Below, in pieces: positions 5,411-6,984 of a stretch of DNA of 6,984 nucleotides. The stretch is from NCBI GenBank assembly GCA_002308595.1, contig DBWH01000055.1:75765-82748 (forward strand), in the 5' to 3' direction. The stretch is from Mageeibacillus sp. UBA1243 (GTDB taxonomy: Bacteria > Bacillota > Clostridia > UBA1212). Positions within the stretch are counted from its first letter, which is position 1. The number at the start of each line of letters is the position of its first letter. The translations under genes were made by a program, and so were the position numbers. The notes under the pieces were generated by a model, which searched no databases, was not told where the DNA came from, and saw only the letters and a program-made list of their open reading frames with translations.

Positions 5411-6984
5411 ATGAAAAAACTGTTAGGTTTAGTATTGGCGATAGCTCTTGTGCTCTCGCTGGTCACGATTGTACCTTCATTTGCGGATGCATATGAGATA
5501 CTTAACATTGACTGGGTAAACACTTGTCTGCCCGATTTGAACGACATTAGCTTCTGCGTACCTGCAGGCGCATATATCGATTTCGCGGATGCTCCGCAGG
5601 CTTACCTCGGAAATCTGAGCGGAGACGTTGCAAAAGGCGCTGCAATAATTCAGTTTGTCGGCTGGTATATGCCTAAGAAGGGCCTTGCTGACGTCGGCAT
5701 CAGGATTGACGGCGGCGACATTCAATATGACGGATACGCAACTGTCATTAATGATCTCACTACGGCTGTTGCCGGTATGGGTTACAGCAATGCGGAAAAT
5801 GTTATGAGGATCATCATTGAGACTCCTATCATCACTGAGGGCACTCATAAGATTGAAGTTGTCGCAAAGCACACCGACGACACCACCAAGGTCATCTACG
5901 AGATTTACTACACGGACAGCGACAGCGTGGCAATCGGCAAGCCTGTTTTCACATTCCTTGAGACTGTTCCCGCAGGCGGCGGCAAACTGACATCGGACAA
6001 CGTTTTCTGGAATCCCAAGTTCATAAACGACGGTGTTGCTCCGATTTTCGAAGGCTCGGAAGTTCCGCTCGGATGGTACGCTTCTACGACCACAAGCGAC
6101 GTTGATTCGAAGCTATATATCGATCTCCAGGGTATTTACGATATAGACCTTGTCACGCTCGACGCGATGGGATTCAACAATATCGCCTTCCCGAACACAT
6201 ATAAGATTTATACATCGGTTGACGGTATTACATGGACCGAGCTCGGCGGCGAGGCGGGAATTGAATCGGTACCCGCTTCATTCGCAAAGGACAGCGTTTT
6301 TGAGGGTAAGGGCAATGCAAGGTATGTCCTGCTCGATTGCTCCAAGTTCAACCTCCTGAATGACGGCGGCGGAATCTACTACGGCGGCATCGGCGAGCTG
6401 AATGTCATAGGAACAAAAGTTTCCGACGCGAGCGGAAGAAATATTTTTGAACCCGTTTCCAGTTACGATGCCGGAACCGTTAAGTCTGACGGCACCGAGG
6501 CAATCGGAGCTCCCTCCGCCTGGACAGGCTTCCAGACGGGCGATCTTGATTTCGACTTCAGCTTCAGAACAGACGTATCGTTCTACAAAATCGGCTTCCC
6601 TGCTTTCTGGTCATATCCCGGAACTCCGCTCACATTTGAGTTTGTCAAGGACGGCGAGCTCGTTCATTCATTCAATTACACAACGTTAGGCGACGCGCCT
6701 GTCATCCTTGACATCGGCAAAACACTTCCCAAAGGAACGTACGACGTCACCATCACAATCACTGACGATGAGTGGGTCGATGCCAACAACGCATACAAGT
6801 GCTACCTTGTACTCGGCTTCGCTACATCCGGCGACCTCTATGACGACGACTACTTCACTTTCGAGCGCGGAAACGTTGCGTTTGACCTCTACACCACAGA
6901 CACCGCAGGCCTTGGCTTTGTACCGTTTGACTATGTAGAACCCTACGAGCCGGTATCGCGTGACTTCGACGCAAATGCAGGCGA
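5411..6984 (+). CDS. Secreted protein with an F5/8 type C (CBM32-like) domain (3' truncated by window)
   Basis: The frame is open from 5411 to the window end, giving 524 residues with no stop. The ATG follows AAGGAGGAG (5399-5407), the strongest ribosome binding site in the window. Residues 1-27 form a type I signal peptide: two lysines, a hydrophobic core, and a likely cleavage after SFA (25) or ADA (27). Residues about 28-180 are a region I do not recognise. Residues about 190-335 read as a discoidin/F5/8C jelly roll: KLYIDLQGIYDIDLVTL, then YKIYTSVDGITWTEL, then ARYVLLDC and IGELNVIG, the typical strand pattern of this sugar-binding fold. Residues about 340-470 are another beta-rich region of unknown family, and the sequence then runs on into an acidic Y/D/E-rich stretch. 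It is probably exported to the cell surface or medium to bind glycan. No catalytic or anchoring motif is visible before the cut, so enzyme, adhesin and S-layer-type roles all remain open. Confidence 0.85.
   Translation, partial: MKKLLGLVLAIALVLSLVTIVPSFADAYEILNIDWVNTCLPDLNDISFCVPAGAYIDFADAPQAYLGNLSGDVAKGAAIIQFVGWYMPKKGLADVGIRIDGGDIQYDGYATVINDLTTAVAGMGYSNAENVMRIIIETPIITEGTHKIEVVAKHTDDTTKVIYEIYYTDSDSVAIGKPVFTFLETVPAGGGKLTSDNVFWNPKFINDGVAPIFEGSEVPLGWYASTTTSDVDSKLYIDLQGIYDIDLVTLDAMGFNNIAFPNTYKIYTSVDGITWTELGGEAGIESVPASFAKDSVFEGKGNARYVLLDCSKFNLLNDGGGIYYGGIGELNVIGTKVSDASGRNIFEPVSSYDAGTVKSDGTEAIGAPSAWTGFQTGDLDFDFSFRTDVSFYKIGFPAFWSYPGTPLTFEFVKDGELVHSFNYTTLGDAPVILDIGKTLPKGTYDVTITITDDEWVDANNAYKCYLVLGFATSGDLYDDDYFTFERGNVAFDLYTTDTAGLGFVPFDYVEPYEPVSRDFDANAG

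Noticed and set aside
5132..5496. Short open frames on both strands in the rhaA/secreted-protein gap
   Set aside because: They overlap the terminator, promoter elements and the signal peptide of the secreted protein. None has a suitable ribosome binding site.
5908..6938. Several 60-80 codon frames inside the secreted protein gene, including Ser/Thr-rich plus-strand ones
   Set aside because: These are frame-shifted readings of the long uninterrupted frame from 5411. Their Ser/Thr richness is an artefact of its codon usage.
1..6984. Mobile element, CRISPR array, tRNA/rRNA or toxin-antitoxin signals
   Set aside because: I saw no transposase or integrase motifs, no regularly spaced repeats, no cloverleaf or rRNA-like sequence, and no small paired genes on either strand.

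Overview
The window reads like a chromosomal segment from a mid-GC member of the Firmicutes, most likely an uncultured gut or rumen Clostridia/Oscillospirales-type bacterium. The basis is inference: strong AGGAGG-type ribosome binding sites, sigma-A promoters with extended -10 elements, a lipobox lipoprotein, a large secreted protein with a type I signal peptide, an L-rhamnose isomerase, and roughly 50-55% GC by eye. I cannot fix the species. All five genes lie on the + strand.

Layout. (1) 1-906: the 3' two thirds of a TrpB2-type tryptophan synthase beta chain, cut by the window start and closed by a strong intrinsic terminator (942-985). No trpA follows it. (2) 991-3666: a two-gene unit. It starts from a good sigma-A promoter (991-1019) and encodes a cytoplasmic (alpha/alpha)6-barrel glycoside hydrolase related to GH63/MGH1/trehalase-like enzymes (1085-2377). 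Only 14 nt later comes a lipoprotein with a ComEC-like metallo-beta-lactamase domain (2392-3666). (3) 3667-3896: an intergenic region with a probable extended -10 promoter framed by a 7-bp inverted repeat. (4) 3897-5150: rhaA, L-rhamnose isomerase, with all metal ligands intact, ending in its own terminator (5183-5217). (5) 5151-5410: a regulatory region with two possible promoters and a cre-like site. (6) 5411-6984 and beyond: a secreted protein with a signal peptide and an internal F5/8 type C (CBM32-like) domain, cut by the window end.

How the genes fit together. rhaA, the glycosidase-like enzyme and the secreted carbohydrate-binding-type protein suggest a glycan- and deoxysugar-using lifestyle. 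However, each transcription unit has its own promoter, and no rhaB, rhaD, transporter or regulator is visible, so this is not a demonstrated rhamnose operon. I found no transposase, CRISPR array, RNA gene or phage gene. The least explained element is the glycosidase plus lipoprotein-MBL pair. I saw no convincing evidence of a wholly new system, and the findings are scored accordingly.
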